This document shows, piece by piece, positions 32,327-41,364 of a stretch of DNA of 64,000 nucleotides. This DNA comes from Candidatus Nitrososphaera gargensis Ga9.2. GTDB lineage: Archaea > Thermoproteota > Nitrososphaeria > Nitrososphaerales > Nitrososphaeraceae. The position numbers were made by a program, and so were the translations under genes. The notes under the pieces are model-generated. The model was not told the origin of the DNA, did not search any database, and was given only the letters and a program-made list of their open reading frames with translations. The stretch's first letter is position 1. The number at the start of each line of letters is the position of its first letter. The DNA lies in NCBI RefSeq assembly GCF_000303155.1, contig NC_018719.1:2666001-2730000 (forward strand), given 5' to 3'.

Positions 32327-33065
32327 CAGCAGGGAGCCATTTCGTGAAAGGATCGCAAGAGCCGCCGATGCCAAGAAGAGCCCGATAGTGCTAGCGCTTG
32401 ACCTGCCGACAAGCAAACGCAACCTGCCGGCATTTGCGGCAAAAACTATCCGCGCAGTAGGACAACATATTTGCGCAGTCAAGATGAATTTCCACCTTAT
32501 CCTTCCGCTATCTGCATCTGAAATATCGCGGATAAACAAGCTTGTGCATTCCTATGGCCTGCAGTCGATTGCAGACATCAAGCTGAACGACATTGAAAAC
32601 ACGAACGAAGTCGCTATCGATCATCTGACAAGGATGGGCTTTGACGCCGTCATAGCAAATCCCTTTATCGGCAAGGGAGGGCTGGCGGCGCTTGTGCAAA
32701 AGGCGCACAAGGCAGGTGCCGGCGTCATTGCACTGGTCTATATGAGTCACCCAGGCGCAAAGGAGGGCTTTGGGCTCGAGGTCGGCGGGAGGGGTCTGTA
32801 CAGTGAATTTCTTGAAAGGGCAACAGGAGCGGGAGCCGACGGCATTGTCGTGGGCGCAACCCAGCTTGATATTTTAAGGCAGGTAGCAAAGCAGCAGTTG
32901 CCAGTGTATTCGCCAGGGATAGGGGCGCAGGGCGGCGACGCAGAGCAGGCAATCAGGAGCGGAGCCGACTATTTGATAATTGGAAGGTCGATAGTGGAGG
33001 CCGCACAGCCGGCCAAAGTAGCAAAGGAAATCCAGAGTAGAATTTTATTATCTGTACGCAAGTGA
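32319..33065 (+). CDS. pyrF: Orotidine 5'-phosphate decarboxylase
   Basis: Final step of UMP synthesis. TIM-barrel motifs are visible: LALDLPTSKRN, the catalytic ADIKLNDIENT (the D-x-K-x-x-D signature), PFIGKGGL, YSPGIGAQGGD and YLIIGRSIVEA. The protein is 248 residues, normal. The start overlaps the preceding gene and the stop overlaps the convergent nudix gene by 18 nt. PyrE is encoded about 20 kb away. Confidence 0.95.
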   Translation: MSNSREPFRERIARAADAKKSPIVLALDLPTSKRNLPAFAAKTIRAVGQHICAVKMNFHLILPLSASEISRINKLVHSYGLQSIADIKLNDIENTNEVAIDHLTRMGFDAVIANPFIGKGGLAALVQKAHKAGAGVIALVYMSHPGAKEGFGLEVGGRGLYSEFLERATGAGADGIVVGATQLDILRQVAKQQLPVYSPGIGAQGGDAEQAIRSGADYLIIGRSIVEAAQPAKVAKEIQSRILLSVRK

Positions 33066-33482
33066 CCGCTGCTGCAAGTACTCCTTGGCGGCCAATAGCA
33101 GGTTCTTGGCGTTGCGATAAGTCAGCTGCTGTATGGCGTCGTCAAATTTTTTCCATGCAAAGCCGATGTGCTCGTGCGAAATCGTCACTTGGCGCGTGCG
33201 CGTCTGAGCAAGGAACAATACGACCTCCTTCTGGACGAGCCTCCTGCCGTGCCGATACTTGTATTCGATTTTCATGCGGAAGCTATCAAGGAATTCGACA
33301 TCGGTGATGCCGGTCTCCTCCCTGATCTCTCGGATGGCGGCCTGCTTTTCGCTCTCGCCTGCCTCAATATTGCCTTTTGGAAAATCCCAGTGGCCTGCAG
33401 TGTAGTGCAAAAGCAGGTATTCCGGCTCCGCTGTGCCTTCCATGTAGAACATTACCGCGCCGGCGGACCGCTCGTCTACCAA
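33048..33482 (-). CDS. Nudix hydrolase, diadenosine tetraphosphatase-like
   Basis: A complete nudix box GNIEAGESEKQAAIREIREE then T-G-I (residues 37-59) in a 144-residue protein with the N-terminal SAGAVMF start common to Ap4A hydrolases. Such enzymes cleave Ap4A or related nucleotides with Mg2+; the precise substrate is inferred from similarity. Convergent with pyrF. Confidence 0.87.
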   Translation of the reverse strand: MVDERSAGAVMFYMEGTAEPEYLLLHYTAGHWDFPKGNIEAGESEKQAAIREIREETGITDVEFLDSFRMKIEYKYRHGRRLVQKEVVLFLAQTRTRQVTISHEHIGFAWKKFDDAIQQLTYRNAKNLLLAAKEYLQQRSLAYR

Positions 33483-33524
33483 TAATTTGGAATTGAGCTG
33501 GTTATTTGTAAGTTTTTTGCAGGC

Positions 33525-33695
33525 TCACTCTTCGTCATCAGCTTCTTCTTTTTCTTCTGGCCGCTGCTCCTCTTCTTCTTGCTGCTGTAGCGTAGACGGC
33601 GCATAGTCGTGTACGTCGAGCCATTCTTCCTGCGTCATCCAGTATCTGCAAAACCACTTGTGCTGCTGTTGGTCATAGTCGCCGTGCTGTGGCAT
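33525..33695 (-). CDS. Small Gln/Glu-rich protein
   Basis: A 56-residue frame starting MPQHGDYDQQQHKWFCRYW with a W-rich middle (MTQEEWLDVHDYAP) and a very acidic tail. The start lies 33 nt after the stop of the DUF373 gene on the same strand, so it is probably its distal operon member. No family recognised. Confidence 0.55.
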   Translation of the reverse strand: MPQHGDYDQQQHKWFCRYWMTQEEWLDVHDYAPSTLQQQEEEEQRPEEKEEADDEE

Positions 33696-33728
33696 ACCCT
33701 CTTGTTTGCAGGCACCTTTACATTAACA

Positions 33729-34901
33729 TTAGTGTTTCAGAACTTCGCTTCCGCCCTTTTTGTTCCTGAAGTACTGGTAGAGGAACGTTGCGGCTACAAG
33801 CGACACTGCGAGCCCTATCAGTAGCGACGAGATCAGCGTGAACGGGCTTGTGCCCTCTGTGAGCACGGCCGTGAACTGAAGCACTGGTATGTAGAGCAGC
33901 GCCAGCACGGCCAGGCGGAGGATATCTGACATTGTCCTAGTGCTTCCCCTGAACCAGTTGCTGAGCAGGATGCCGCCGAGGATCGTGGCGATGCCTATCC
34001 ACAGGAGCGTTATCGTCCCGGTTGCAAAGCTGCCTACGATGGTCCTGTTTGAGAGGATGTCGAGCGCGCTCATGTCCGGCCTGAGCATATCCATCGGTAT
34101 GCTTGAGAGGCCGTTTGCAAAGGATGCCAGTATGATGAGGACGCCGGCTATGACAGAGAATATCTTGATGAAAGAAGTGGGCGTCAGCCTGCCAAACGAG
34201 CTCAGCGTCTTGTCGATGTCAAATGCTCTGACAATGAACGCGCCGCCGAGGATCGCCAATATGATGGCGGTGATCCACTTGCCGGCGTCGAAAATGACCG
34301 CCAGCGCGCCTGCTGCCAAAAGAACCCCGGGCACGCCAAGGAAGAACTTTGAATACTGCGAATCGTAAACGAGCATCTTTAGGTACCTGCCCAGCACTGC
34401 ATACGAATACTCGACGCTTCTGCTGTGGCGAATTATGACGCGCTGGACCGAGATCACCGGCACTCTTGACTGGATTATGGGAAGAACTGTCTCGTCGTCC
34501 TCCCCGTCTGATACAATGACTGCGCCATCGGCATGGTATTTCTCGAGGATGCTTTTCACCTCAAGGCTGATCTTCTCATCAGCCTCGACGCCCCTGTTGA
34601 ACTTGCCAGCCACTACCGCGACCTCGGCAGTATAACCCTTGCTCACAAGCTCCTCATATGTCTTGACTGCGCCAAAAATCGCGTTCGAGTCCGCGTCCTC
34701 TGGGTCCTCGATAGCGAGCCTCGTGCCGGCGTTGATACATGCATCGCGGCCAACGATCGGCGTTTCGATGCCGCCCTTTGAGCCAATGTCGTCATCCCTG
34801 TCTATACAGAGCACGAGAATCTTGCTGTGCGCAGCCTCTCTTGAGGGGCTTGTACTTTTGGCTCCCGCCGGGCTGCTTTTATCAAAATCAGAGTGCGGCA
34901 T
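33729..34901 (-). CDS. DUF373-family membrane protein
   Basis: The 390-residue protein begins with a polar tail, then the DUF373 signature ILVLCIDRDDDIGSKGGIETPIVGRDAC and a soluble Rossmann-like domain to about residue 190 (including VSDGEDDETVLPI). Six or so membrane helices follow (for example SFIKIFSVIAGVLIILASF). DUF373 is a widespread archaeal family of unknown function with a predicted nucleotide-like binding domain fused to membrane helices. Confidence 0.85.
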   Translation of the reverse strand: MPHSDFDKSSPAGAKSTSPSREAAHSKILVLCIDRDDDIGSKGGIETPIVGRDACINAGTRLAIEDPEDADSNAIFGAVKTYEELVSKGYTAEVAVVAGKFNRGVEADEKISLEVKSILEKYHADGAVIVSDGEDDETVLPIIQSRVPVISVQRVIIRHSRSVEYSYAVLGRYLKMLVYDSQYSKFFLGVPGVLLAAGALAVIFDAGKWITAIILAILGGAFIVRAFDIDKTLSSFGRLTPTSFIKIFSVIAGVLIILASFANGLSSIPMDMLRPDMSALDILSNRTIVGSFATGTITLLWIGIATILGGILLSNWFRGSTRTMSDILRLAVLALLYIPVLQFTAVLTEGTSPFTLISSLLIGLAVSLVAATFLYQYFRNKKGGSEVLKH

Positions 34902-35018
34902 CTTGTTGGCTGTCAGTAGTTTACAGAATTGTTTACAGGTTAATTAATTTAATCAACTTTGATCTAGGGTTATTTGGTTTATTGAAATAATCTTTTAAAA
35001 CAAGCATGCGTCTTGAAG

Positions 35019-35615
35019 TTACTGCTTAAAGTCGAGGCAGACTATGTAAAGCTCGCTGCTTTCCTGCCTGCTTGCAGAGGGCTTGCTTAGGAACACCCGG
35101 CCAAAGCTCTTCTTCAATTCGGCCCTGAACTCGTTTAGCATATCCCCCTCAAACACCTTGAACACGGCGCTTCCGCCGGCCCTCAAGATCTGCCGTGCAA
35201 AGCCCAGAGCGATTGTAGAGAGCGAGATCTGCCGGGCGTGGTCAACGTCCCACACGCCGCTCACGTTTGGCGCCAAGTCAGAGAGGACGACGTCGGCCTT
35301 GCCGCCATCAAGAATGCCGGCGATCTTTTCAAGCATGGCAGGGTCCTCGATGCTGCCCTCAAGCACCGTTGCACCTAGGACCGGCTCAACAGGCTTGAGG
35401 TCGATGCCGACGACCTTGCCCGCCTGTCCCACCTCTTTTGTAGCCACCTGCAGCCAGCCTCCGGGGGCGCAGCCCAGATCCACTACCTTGCTGCCCTTTT
35501 TGAGAATGCGGTAAGAACTGTTCAGCTGCAGTAATTTGTAGGCCGATCTTGCACGGTACCCTTGATCTTTTGCCAGCCGGCGATACTGGTCCCTGCGCGC
35601 ATCAATAAGTCTCAT
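35019..35615 (-). CDS. rlmE: 23S rRNA 2'-O-methyltransferase RlmE (FtsJ/RrmJ)
   Basis: SAM-dependent methyltransferase modifying 23S rRNA. DLGCAPGGWLQVA is the SAM-binding motif I. The catalytic K-D-K-E set is visible in ARSAYKLLQL, LSDLAPNVSG and AVFKVFEGD. At 198 residues it is the normal size. Its ATG overlaps the stop of the TFE-beta gene as ATGA, so translation is probably coupled. Confidence 0.93.
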   Translation of the reverse strand: MRLIDARRDQYRRLAKDQGYRARSAYKLLQLNSSYRILKKGSKVVDLGCAPGGWLQVATKEVGQAGKVVGIDLKPVEPVLGATVLEGSIEDPAMLEKIAGILDGGKADVVLSDLAPNVSGVWDVDHARQISLSTIALGFARQILRAGGSAVFKVFEGDMLNEFRAELKKSFGRVFLSKPSASRQESSELYIVCLDFKQ

Positions 35616-36025
35616 TTTTTAGCAGGAGGCTTTGGCAGTTTCTGGTTTGAATTGTTGTTACTGCTGTCAAGAGAATTGATGAGCCAGTCTTCAATCAAAT
35701 TGCAGCTCGTCGGGCTGTACGAGCCATCAAGAGAACACATGTGCTCGACAGGGCACGTCAAACAGGGCGCTTGTTCGATGCTCGTTGTGTCAACCGGCAG
35801 CTTGACCGCAAAAAGCTTGTAGGTCCACCGGCCGCTTTCAAGGATTTTTTCGCGCCTTATCAGCGAGCGCCTTTCAAGGCGGATGGCCACGCGAGAGCCG
35901 TCGCGGCTTGTCAGGTCAAGCTCCTTCCACAGCTCGGACTGTAGTATGCCATCCTTGCCGTTACTAATTATGGTGCGAAAAACTTTGCCTGTGAGATCTT
36001 CAATTTGAGCTTCATTTAATTTCAA
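35612..36025 (-). CDS. Transcription factor TFE beta (Rpc34-like, Fe-S cluster)
   Basis: An N-terminal winged helix (DGILQSELWKELDLTSRDGSRV) and a C-terminal cysteine set C88-x2-C91-x5-C97-x10-C108 (APCLTCPVEHMC..SPTSC) match archaeal TFE-beta, the homologue of RNA polymerase III subunit Rpc34/hRPC39. There it binds a 4Fe-4S cluster and promotes open-complex formation with TFE-alpha (established in Sulfolobus). At 137 residues with an Asn/Ser tail it is compact. Its operon partner is rlmE. Confidence 0.8.
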   Translation of the reverse strand: MKLNEAQIEDLTGKVFRTIISNGKDGILQSELWKELDLTSRDGSRVAIRLERRSLIRREKILESGRWTYKLFAVKLPVDTTSIEQAPCLTCPVEHMCSLDGSYSPTSCNLIEDWLINSLDSSNNNSNQKLPKPPAKK

Positions 36026-36153
36026 TCAGCATAACCCCAAAGTCAGTTATTACTAACTATCGATGAACCGATAAATAACCCTTTTTGAAGACAAGTTGAC
36101 TAGAAGATTAATCAAAAGTAATGGCAGGATATCGCTAGCGATTTTAGATAGGG

Positions 36154-37677
36154 CTACTTGACTTTCTTCTTGTCTTTGGTGCCAAATATCTTGTCAAAGT
36201 AATCTGATTGCTCGGGTGCTGTCTCTGCTGCTTCGCCTTCCTTGACGTTTGCAAGCTTTTTGGCGGCTTTTTTCTTGTACTCGAGCTGCATCTGCCGGGC
36301 GATCTGGATCCTCTGCGCCTGCGGCGACCCTGCGCCGTGCATCGACTCTGTTAGGTATCCTACGGCGTTCCGGCCAAGCGTCATGTTTTCAATCAGCCTC
36401 AGGATCCTCATCCTGTTTTCTGTCGAGACTCCCTTCCTTCCCTTCAGGTATTTTTCAAGAAGAGGTCCCGTCTCTGGGCTGCGGAACTCTTTCTCTGACG
36501 GCATCGTGACCATGAGGCCGCCAGCAATGTCCTGCGCCATCCGGCCAATTTCGTACGGGAATCGAGTGACGCTGTGCTTGCAGACGTTTGCCAGCATGTC
36601 GTCGTTCTGCCAGTTGCCGGACGCAGTCTTGTGGGCCATGTACGAAGACGCGATCCCTGCGCCAAATATCGCTTCGTTCAGGTAGGTCATCTCGACCAGC
36701 TTGTCCTTGATGTGCGAAGCGTTTGCAACGCCGTTATAGTCGGCAATCGCCGCCGCCGCGCCTATCAAGACGTCGCCAAGGCCGGTCTTGCATACATAGC
36801 TGCGCCTGTGGTAGCATGTAAAGCGCTCTACCAGCATGGAGGCAAATTCGTATTCGCCATCCATGAATATCAGCTCGTTTGGAATGAACACGTCCTTGAA
36901 AATCACCATGGCCTCTTGGCCGGAATACATCACGTTGCCGGCGTCGATTTCGCCGCCCTCCATGCTCCTTGTGTCGCACGACTGCCTGCCATAGATGTAG
37001 GTTATGCCGGGCGCGTCGACAGGGATTGCGCCGACTATGGCATAGTCCTTATCCTCGGCCTTTAGCCTCATGGTTGGCATAACGATTATCCAATGCGAAT
37101 TGATGCACCCTGTCTGGTGAGCCTTGGCGCCAGTGATGTAGACGCCCTTGCTGTCACGCTTTGTAATGTGTACAAACATGTCCGGGTCCTCCTGCTGGGA
37201 CGGCGACAGGCTGCGGTCGCCCTTGACGTCCGTCATGGCGCCGCCGATCACCAGGTTTTCGCGCTGGACCATCTTGATGAATTCTATCAGGCGCTTGTGA
37301 TACTGCGTGCCATGCTTTTGGTCAATTTCAAAAGTCGTTGAATATAACGAGTTGAGGGCGTCCATGCCTACGCAGCGCTGGAAGCATGTGCCTGTGAGCT
37401 GGCCAAGCTTCCTCTGCATCCTGTTCTGGTTGACCAGATCCTGCGCGCTCTCTGCAATGTGTAAGAACCTGTTGACCTGAATGCCGCTCAGCGAAGACTT
37501 GGCTGACGCAAGCTCGGGCTCTTCGACAGCAAGGTCATAAGTCTCTGCGACCGCGTTTATCGAAGGCCTGATCATCGGATGGTCAACTGGCTCTTTTACG
37601 AGCTCTCCAAAAAGGTAGACTTTGAGCTTTCTGCCCCTGAGGCTCTGGATGTACTCCGCCCCGTTCTTTATTGGCAT
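36154..37677 (-). CDS. abfD: 4-hydroxybutyryl-CoA dehydratase
   Basis: Flavin and [4Fe-4S] enzyme converting 4-hydroxybutyryl-CoA to crotonyl-CoA, the diagnostic step of the 3-hydroxypropionate/4-hydroxybutyrate CO2-fixation cycle in thaumarchaea. C98 and C102 (TGTCFQRCVGMDAL), H290 and C296 (YHRRSYVCKTG) are the expected cluster ligands, in an acyl-CoA-dehydrogenase-like fold with SGQEAMVIF and NVCKHSVTRFPYEI. Its 507 residues agree with the family. It is transcribed alone, divergent from no close partner, which is usual for this pathway's scattered genes. Confidence 0.93.
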   Translation of the reverse strand: MPIKNGAEYIQSLRGRKLKVYLFGELVKEPVDHPMIRPSINAVAETYDLAVEEPELASAKSSLSGIQVNRFLHIAESAQDLVNQNRMQRKLGQLTGTCFQRCVGMDALNSLYSTTFEIDQKHGTQYHKRLIEFIKMVQRENLVIGGAMTDVKGDRSLSPSQQEDPDMFVHITKRDSKGVYITGAKAHQTGCINSHWIIVMPTMRLKAEDKDYAIVGAIPVDAPGITYIYGRQSCDTRSMEGGEIDAGNVMYSGQEAMVIFKDVFIPNELIFMDGEYEFASMLVERFTCYHRRSYVCKTGLGDVLIGAAAAIADYNGVANASHIKDKLVEMTYLNEAIFGAGIASSYMAHKTASGNWQNDDMLANVCKHSVTRFPYEIGRMAQDIAGGLMVTMPSEKEFRSPETGPLLEKYLKGRKGVSTENRMRILRLIENMTLGRNAVGYLTESMHGAGSPQAQRIQIARQMQLEYKKKAAKKLANVKEGEAAETAPEQSDYFDKIFGTKDKKKVK

Positions 37678-37773
37678 CTGTGAAAGTACTACTGCCCGAA
37701 TGTTATTTATATTTTCTTAGATACGAGCTAGTAAAAAACTAGTGTCATTTTCTACACTTTTTACAAGATCTGA

Positions 37774-38277
37774 CTACTGTATGTACGTCTGGTTGCTCCT
37801 ATCAAAGTTCCTGACAACCTGAAAGTCACTGCTGAACTGCGACTGCACAAGCGATCTGAGCTCAGGGTATATGGTCGAGGGGTCTTCTTTTGCCATTTTT
37901 GTAGCCGTGTGGTCGTCGCCAAGCATCCATTTGCAGAGCTCAAAGGTCATCTGCCGGACGGTGTTTTCATCGACTATTCCAAGGCTGTGGAGGTATTCGT
38001 GGGCAAGCACCATGAACATGTACGAGTTGTACTCTTCAGTCGAGCAAGCGATCTTTTTGACAGCAGCCAGGAGGTAGCTGTTCATCACTATGGCGTTAGA
38101 GCCCAGCATGTGGTACGCGCCAAGGTTGCTCGGCATCATTTGCAGTATCAGGCTCAGCCCCGCCCTGTGCATCCTGAACTTTTGCAGGACGACTGACTTG
38201 ACCAGCTCAAACGCCTCATTAAAGTCCTTTAGGTTTGCTATTCTCTCTCTGAACTGCAATTGCTGTTCTGTCGGCAC
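37774..38277 (-). CDS. Predicted zinc metalloprotease-like protein (HEYLH)
   Basis: A 167-residue protein whose motif HEYLH at 93-97, within FMVLAHEYLHSLG, matches the gluzincin-type HExxH zinc site; a possible third ligand lies in DENTVRQMTFELCKW. No signal peptide is visible, so it is likely cytoplasmic. Substrate unknown; a similar small metallopeptidase-like family is common in thaumarchaea. Confidence 0.72.
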   Translation of the reverse strand: MPTEQQLQFRERIANLKDFNEAFELVKSVVLQKFRMHRAGLSLILQMMPSNLGAYHMLGSNAIVMNSYLLAAVKKIACSTEEYNSYMFMVLAHEYLHSLGIVDENTVRQMTFELCKWMLGDDHTATKMAKEDPSTIYPELRSLVQSQFSSDFQVVRNFDRSNQTYIQ

Positions 38278-38370
38278 TGCTGCTACCTACATTATTTCGC
38301 AGCACGGCCGTATAAGCGTGTATGCGTAGCTTCGTAATCTTTTTTACAGCCAGAATATGGCTTTACAGTC

Positions 38371-38922
38371 GTGGGGACCACCAAAGCCAAGCAGTTCGAC
38401 CTGCGCGATATTGTGGCAAGCTATCCTGATTTTCCAAAGCCCGGCATACTGTTCCGCGACATCAACCCTGTCTTCAGGAGAAACGATGCCCTCAACTATA
38501 TCATTGATGAGTTTTACCGCGCCTATGGCAAGGCAAAGGTGGATGCAGTGGCCGGCATCGAATCGAGAGGTTTTGTTCTGGCGACCGCGCTTGCACTAAA
38601 GTTTGGCAAGGGCGTGGTGATGATCCGCAAGGCAGGCAAGCTGCCGGGCAAGACCCTGAAAAAGTCCTATGACATTGAATATGGCAGCGCAGTAATGGAG
38701 CTTCAGCAGAACGCAATAAGCAAGGGCGAGAGCGTGCTGATCGCAGACGACCTGATAGCAACAGGCGGAACAGCGGTGGCCGCTGCGCAACTGGTAGAAG
38801 AGATTGGCGGTAAGGTGGCCGGCTTTGCGTTCATTATCGAATTGTCCGACCTGCACGGCGCAGACAGGCTGCGCAAGATGGGCTACAAGGTCCAGTCGCT
38901 AGTGACCTACCATGGCGAATAG
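38371..38922 (+). CDS. apt: Adenine phosphoribosyltransferase
   Basis: Salvages adenine to AMP using [19 protein letters not shown] is the family N-terminal motif, and [17 protein letters not shown] is the PRPP-binding loop. GTG start at 38371; 183 residues. Its last 11 bases overlap mtnP. The pair is metabolically sensible, since MTA phosphorylase releases adenine that this enzyme recovers. Confidence 0.94.
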   Translation: MGTTKAKQFDLRDIVASYPDFPKPGILFRDINPVFRRNDALNYIIDEFYRAYGKAKVDAVAGIESRGFVLATALALKFGKGVVMIRKAGKLPGKTLKKSYDIEYGSAVMELQQNAISKGESVLIADDLIATGGTAVAAAQLVEEIGGKVAGFAFIIELSDLHGADRLRKMGYKVQSLVTYHGE

Positions 38923-39709
38923 CGCGGACATTGGGATCATTGGTGGCACGGGCGTCTATGACCCCGGGCTTTTTAGCAGCAAGCGCGAGATCAAGGTGCA
39001 CACGCCCTATGGCGAGCCCTCCGACCTCGTGACGATCGGCGAGTATGCAGGAGTCAAGGTCGCCTTCATCCCCCGCCATGGCAGGGGGCACAGGATACCT
39101 CCCCACAGCATAAACAGCAGGGCCAACATCTGGACTCTCAAGGAGCTTGGCGTCAAGCGCATTATTGCACCGTCTGCCGTTGGCAGCCTGCAGGAAAGCT
39201 ACAGACCCGGCGACATTGCAATCCCTGATCAGTTTATCGACTTTACAAAGAAGAGACAGTACACGTTCTACGACGGCGGGCAGGTGTGCCACGTTTCTGT
39301 CGCAGACCCGTTCTGCCCCGAGCTCTCTAGCATCGCAATCGACAAGACGAAGAAGCTGAAATTCCCGATGCACGACAGGGCGACGTACGTCTGCATCGAG
39401 GGGCCACGGTTTTCCACAAGGGCAGAGTCAAAGTTCTTCCGCGATGTGATGAAGGCAGACATCATAGGCATGACGCTCGTGCCCGAAGTCAACCTTGCAA
39501 GGGAGGCTGAAATCTGCTACATGTCGATAGCGACTGTGACTGACTATGACGTGTGGGCCGACAAGCCGGTCAGCTCTGCCGAGATAATTGAGACGCTTGC
39601 CAAGAACGTAGAAAAGACAAAGAAACTGATAGCAGAGCTGGTGCCTGCGATCCCGGCTGTAAGGAAGAAATGCGCCTGCGGCAGCGCGCTTGAAAGCGCC
39701 CTACTCTGA
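38912..39709 (+). CDS. mtnP: S-methyl-5'-thioadenosine phosphorylase
   Basis: Cleaves methylthioadenosine to adenine and methylthioribose-1-phosphate. [35 protein letters not shown] and [17 protein letters not shown] are characteristic of the PNP-family trimeric enzymes; 265 residues. Overlaps apt, so adenine produced can be salvaged directly. A C-terminal CAC pair is present. Confidence 0.94.
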   Translation: MANSADIGIIGGTGVYDPGLFSSKREIKVHTPYGEPSDLVTIGEYAGVKVAFIPRHGRGHRIPPHSINSRANIWTLKELGVKRIIAPSAVGSLQESYRPGDIAIPDQFIDFTKKRQYTFYDGGQVCHVSVADPFCPELSSIAIDKTKKLKFPMHDRATYVCIEGPRFSTRAESKFFRDVMKADIIGMTLVPEVNLAREAEICYMSIATVTDYDVWADKPVSSAEIIETLAKNVEKTKKLIAELVPAIPAVRKKCACGSALESALL

Positions 39710-40012
39710 CGACGATGGCGGCTTGATGCCTTCTGGCAGTATAATGTCCCCTTCGATCAGCTTGCGTTGAATAGTCAGCTGCAACTGCTCCGGGTCGATG
39801 CCCATCTTGGCGATCTTGTCCAGCGTGGTCTTGGCGATCTTGACGCTTGCGTTGTGGCCTCCGATCCTGCCAAACGCGATCGCAGTAAAGCGAAATTCCT
39901 GACCCTTTATCACAAAATACCCGGCCAGCTTGCTTGCTATCTCGCTTCCGCTGGCACTTTTCACAAATACCGTGACCGGAATTTCATTTTCATCATCATC
40001 TTTTCGCATCAT
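39701..40012 (-). CDS. Small acidic-start protein, unknown
   Basis: About 103 residues starting [17 protein letters not shown]. It contains an [28 protein letters not shown] region and a helical C-terminus, and resembles nothing I can name. The ATG at 40012 overlaps the stop of the upstream gene (ATGA), indicating translational coupling within a three-gene set. It converges with mtnP. Confidence 0.72.
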   Translation of the reverse strand: MMRKDDDENEIPVTVFVKSASGSEIASKLAGYFVIKGQEFRFTAIAFGRIGGHNASVKIAKTTLDKIAKMGIDPEQLQLTIQRKLIEGDIILPEGIKPPSSSE

Positions 40013-40425
40013 TTCTTTGGCCCGTCCGCCACTTCCATGTTGCGGTTCACGTTCTCTTCGACCAAAAAGCTCCACCACTCAGGGTCGGCTATTTTATAGT
40101 CCTTGACGTTGACCTCGATCGCCTTGTCGTCGGCGTCAGTGAATTCAAGCTTGCCCTCTTTTATCATCTTGACCAGCCGCCAGCGCAAGTGGCCTTTCCT
40201 GTTCCTGCTTATCGCCACTGCCCACTTTTTGTCCTTCTCTATCTTTGGCATGCCGATATAGTCGACGATCTGATCGATGCCCAGACGCTTTTCCTCGCAG
40301 AACAGTTCCTTTGTAAGCAGGCTGCGCCAGACATCAACCGAGCCCATAGTCCTGCCGTTCTCGTTGATGTTGATCACTCCAAAGTAGACCACCTTGTCGC
40401 CACCAGTCGGGTCTGAAGTTGTCAT
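40009..40425 (-). CDS. Conserved-looking protein, unknown
   Basis: A 138-residue protein from ATG 40425 (MTTSDPTGGDKVVYFGVI; a GTG at 40452 is an alternative just at the end of the upstream gene). Rich in aromatic/basic residues (WRLVKMIKEGKLEFTDADDKAIEV) and lacking a known motif. Coupled by overlap to 39701-40012. Confidence 0.7.
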   Translation of the reverse strand: MTTSDPTGGDKVVYFGVININENGRTMGSVDVWRSLLTKELFCEEKRLGIDQIVDYIGMPKIEKDKKWAVAISRNRKGHLRWRLVKMIKEGKLEFTDADDKAIEVNVKDYKIADPEWWSFLVEENVNRNMEVADGPKK

Positions 40426-40452
40426 TGCGATATCCTTGTTGCAGGGTACCAC

Positions 40453-40815
40453 CTATTTAGTTCTTGCATCCTCGTATGGCTTTTCAAGCACGATCCCGAT
40501 GTTGTCAACTTTGAGGTTCTTCTTGAACGGAATGCCGTCCTCTTCGCAGCACCTCCGGTAGCGGTTTGTTATTGCAAACCTTGGGTGAAGCGACTCAAAT
40601 TCTGTCGCAGTTATTTCGATGACCATGCCCCTGCCCACAAGCGACTTGGCAGCCGTAAGGGCGCGCTGCTCGTCGTTCCAGCCAAGCGCACTTGATAGTT
40701 TAGCTGCGTCCATCTTGCCTTTCTTGACTATTGCCAAGAAGGCCTTGGCCTCGTCCTCGCTTACCTTGAGCTCCGAAACGATGGCCTGTTCCACGTTTGA
40801 GAGGTTGACTGCCAT
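40453..40815 (-). CDS. Winged-helix (TrmB-like) protein
   Basis: A 120-residue protein with an N-terminal HTH (KAFLAIVKKGKMDAAKLSSALGW) and wing region (SLVGRGMVIEITATEFESLHPRFAITNRYRR), like the TrmB/DUF120-type regulators and small winged helices of archaea. First gene of the minus-strand set 39701-40815. Its regulon is unknown. Confidence 0.72.
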   Translation of the reverse strand: MAVNLSNVEQAIVSELKVSEDEAKAFLAIVKKGKMDAAKLSSALGWNDEQRALTAAKSLVGRGMVIEITATEFESLHPRFAITNRYRRCCEEDGIPFKKNLKVDNIGIVLEKPYEDARTK

Positions 40816-40828
40816 GTGCTATACTATG

Positions 40829-41320
40829 CTATTTTACTTCTAGCGACTTGAGGATGTCCTCTGTGTGCTGCTCGTCCTTTACCTCGTCTGCCAATATCGT
40901 GGTTGCAAGGTTGTACGTGACATAGTCGCCCAGCGTAAGCGCCTTTTTCGCCAAGTTGTTATAGTTCTCGACTGCCTTGCCTTCAAACTGGAGCGCGCGC
41001 TCTAGCGCGGCCCGGAGCGTAAGGTGCTTTGCCGGGTCAAGCAGACCTATCGTGCTATACTTTGCCCATTCTGATGGGTTGCTTGGTGCCAAGTCGCCAA
41101 GCTCTGCAATCCTGTCTGCAAGCAGCTCTGCATGCGCCAGCTCGCCCGTTGCCTGCGTCTTGAGCGCGGCAGCGTACGTCACAAGGCCTATGCCTTCCAT
41201 GTTTATCCCCACGTACCAAAAGTAGTGGAAGATGCGCATTTCGTCGCAGTACGCGCTCTTTAGAATCTCGATTATCTTGGCTGCATTTTTGCCAAGGATC
41301 CTTTTCTCTGTTCTGCCCAT
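40829..41320 (-). CDS. Ferritin-like / Dps-like diiron protein
   Basis: A four-helix bundle protein of 163 residues with carboxylate and histidine ligands in repeats: SAYCDEMRIFHYFWY, TGELAHAELLADRI, ALQFEGKAVENYNNL and ADEVKDEQHTEDIL. This is the bacterioferritin/DpsL-type diiron pattern, used for iron storage or peroxide detoxification. The exact subfamily is uncertain. Confidence 0.85.
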   Translation of the reverse strand: MGRTEKRILGKNAAKIIEILKSAYCDEMRIFHYFWYVGINMEGIGLVTYAAALKTQATGELAHAELLADRIAELGDLAPSNPSEWAKYSTIGLLDPAKHLTLRAALERALQFEGKAVENYNNLAKKALTLGDYVTYNLATTILADEVKDEQHTEDILKSLEVK

Positions 41321-41364
41321 ATGCCAGACAGTAGTTAATCGGGCAACTATTTATTCTATGTTTG

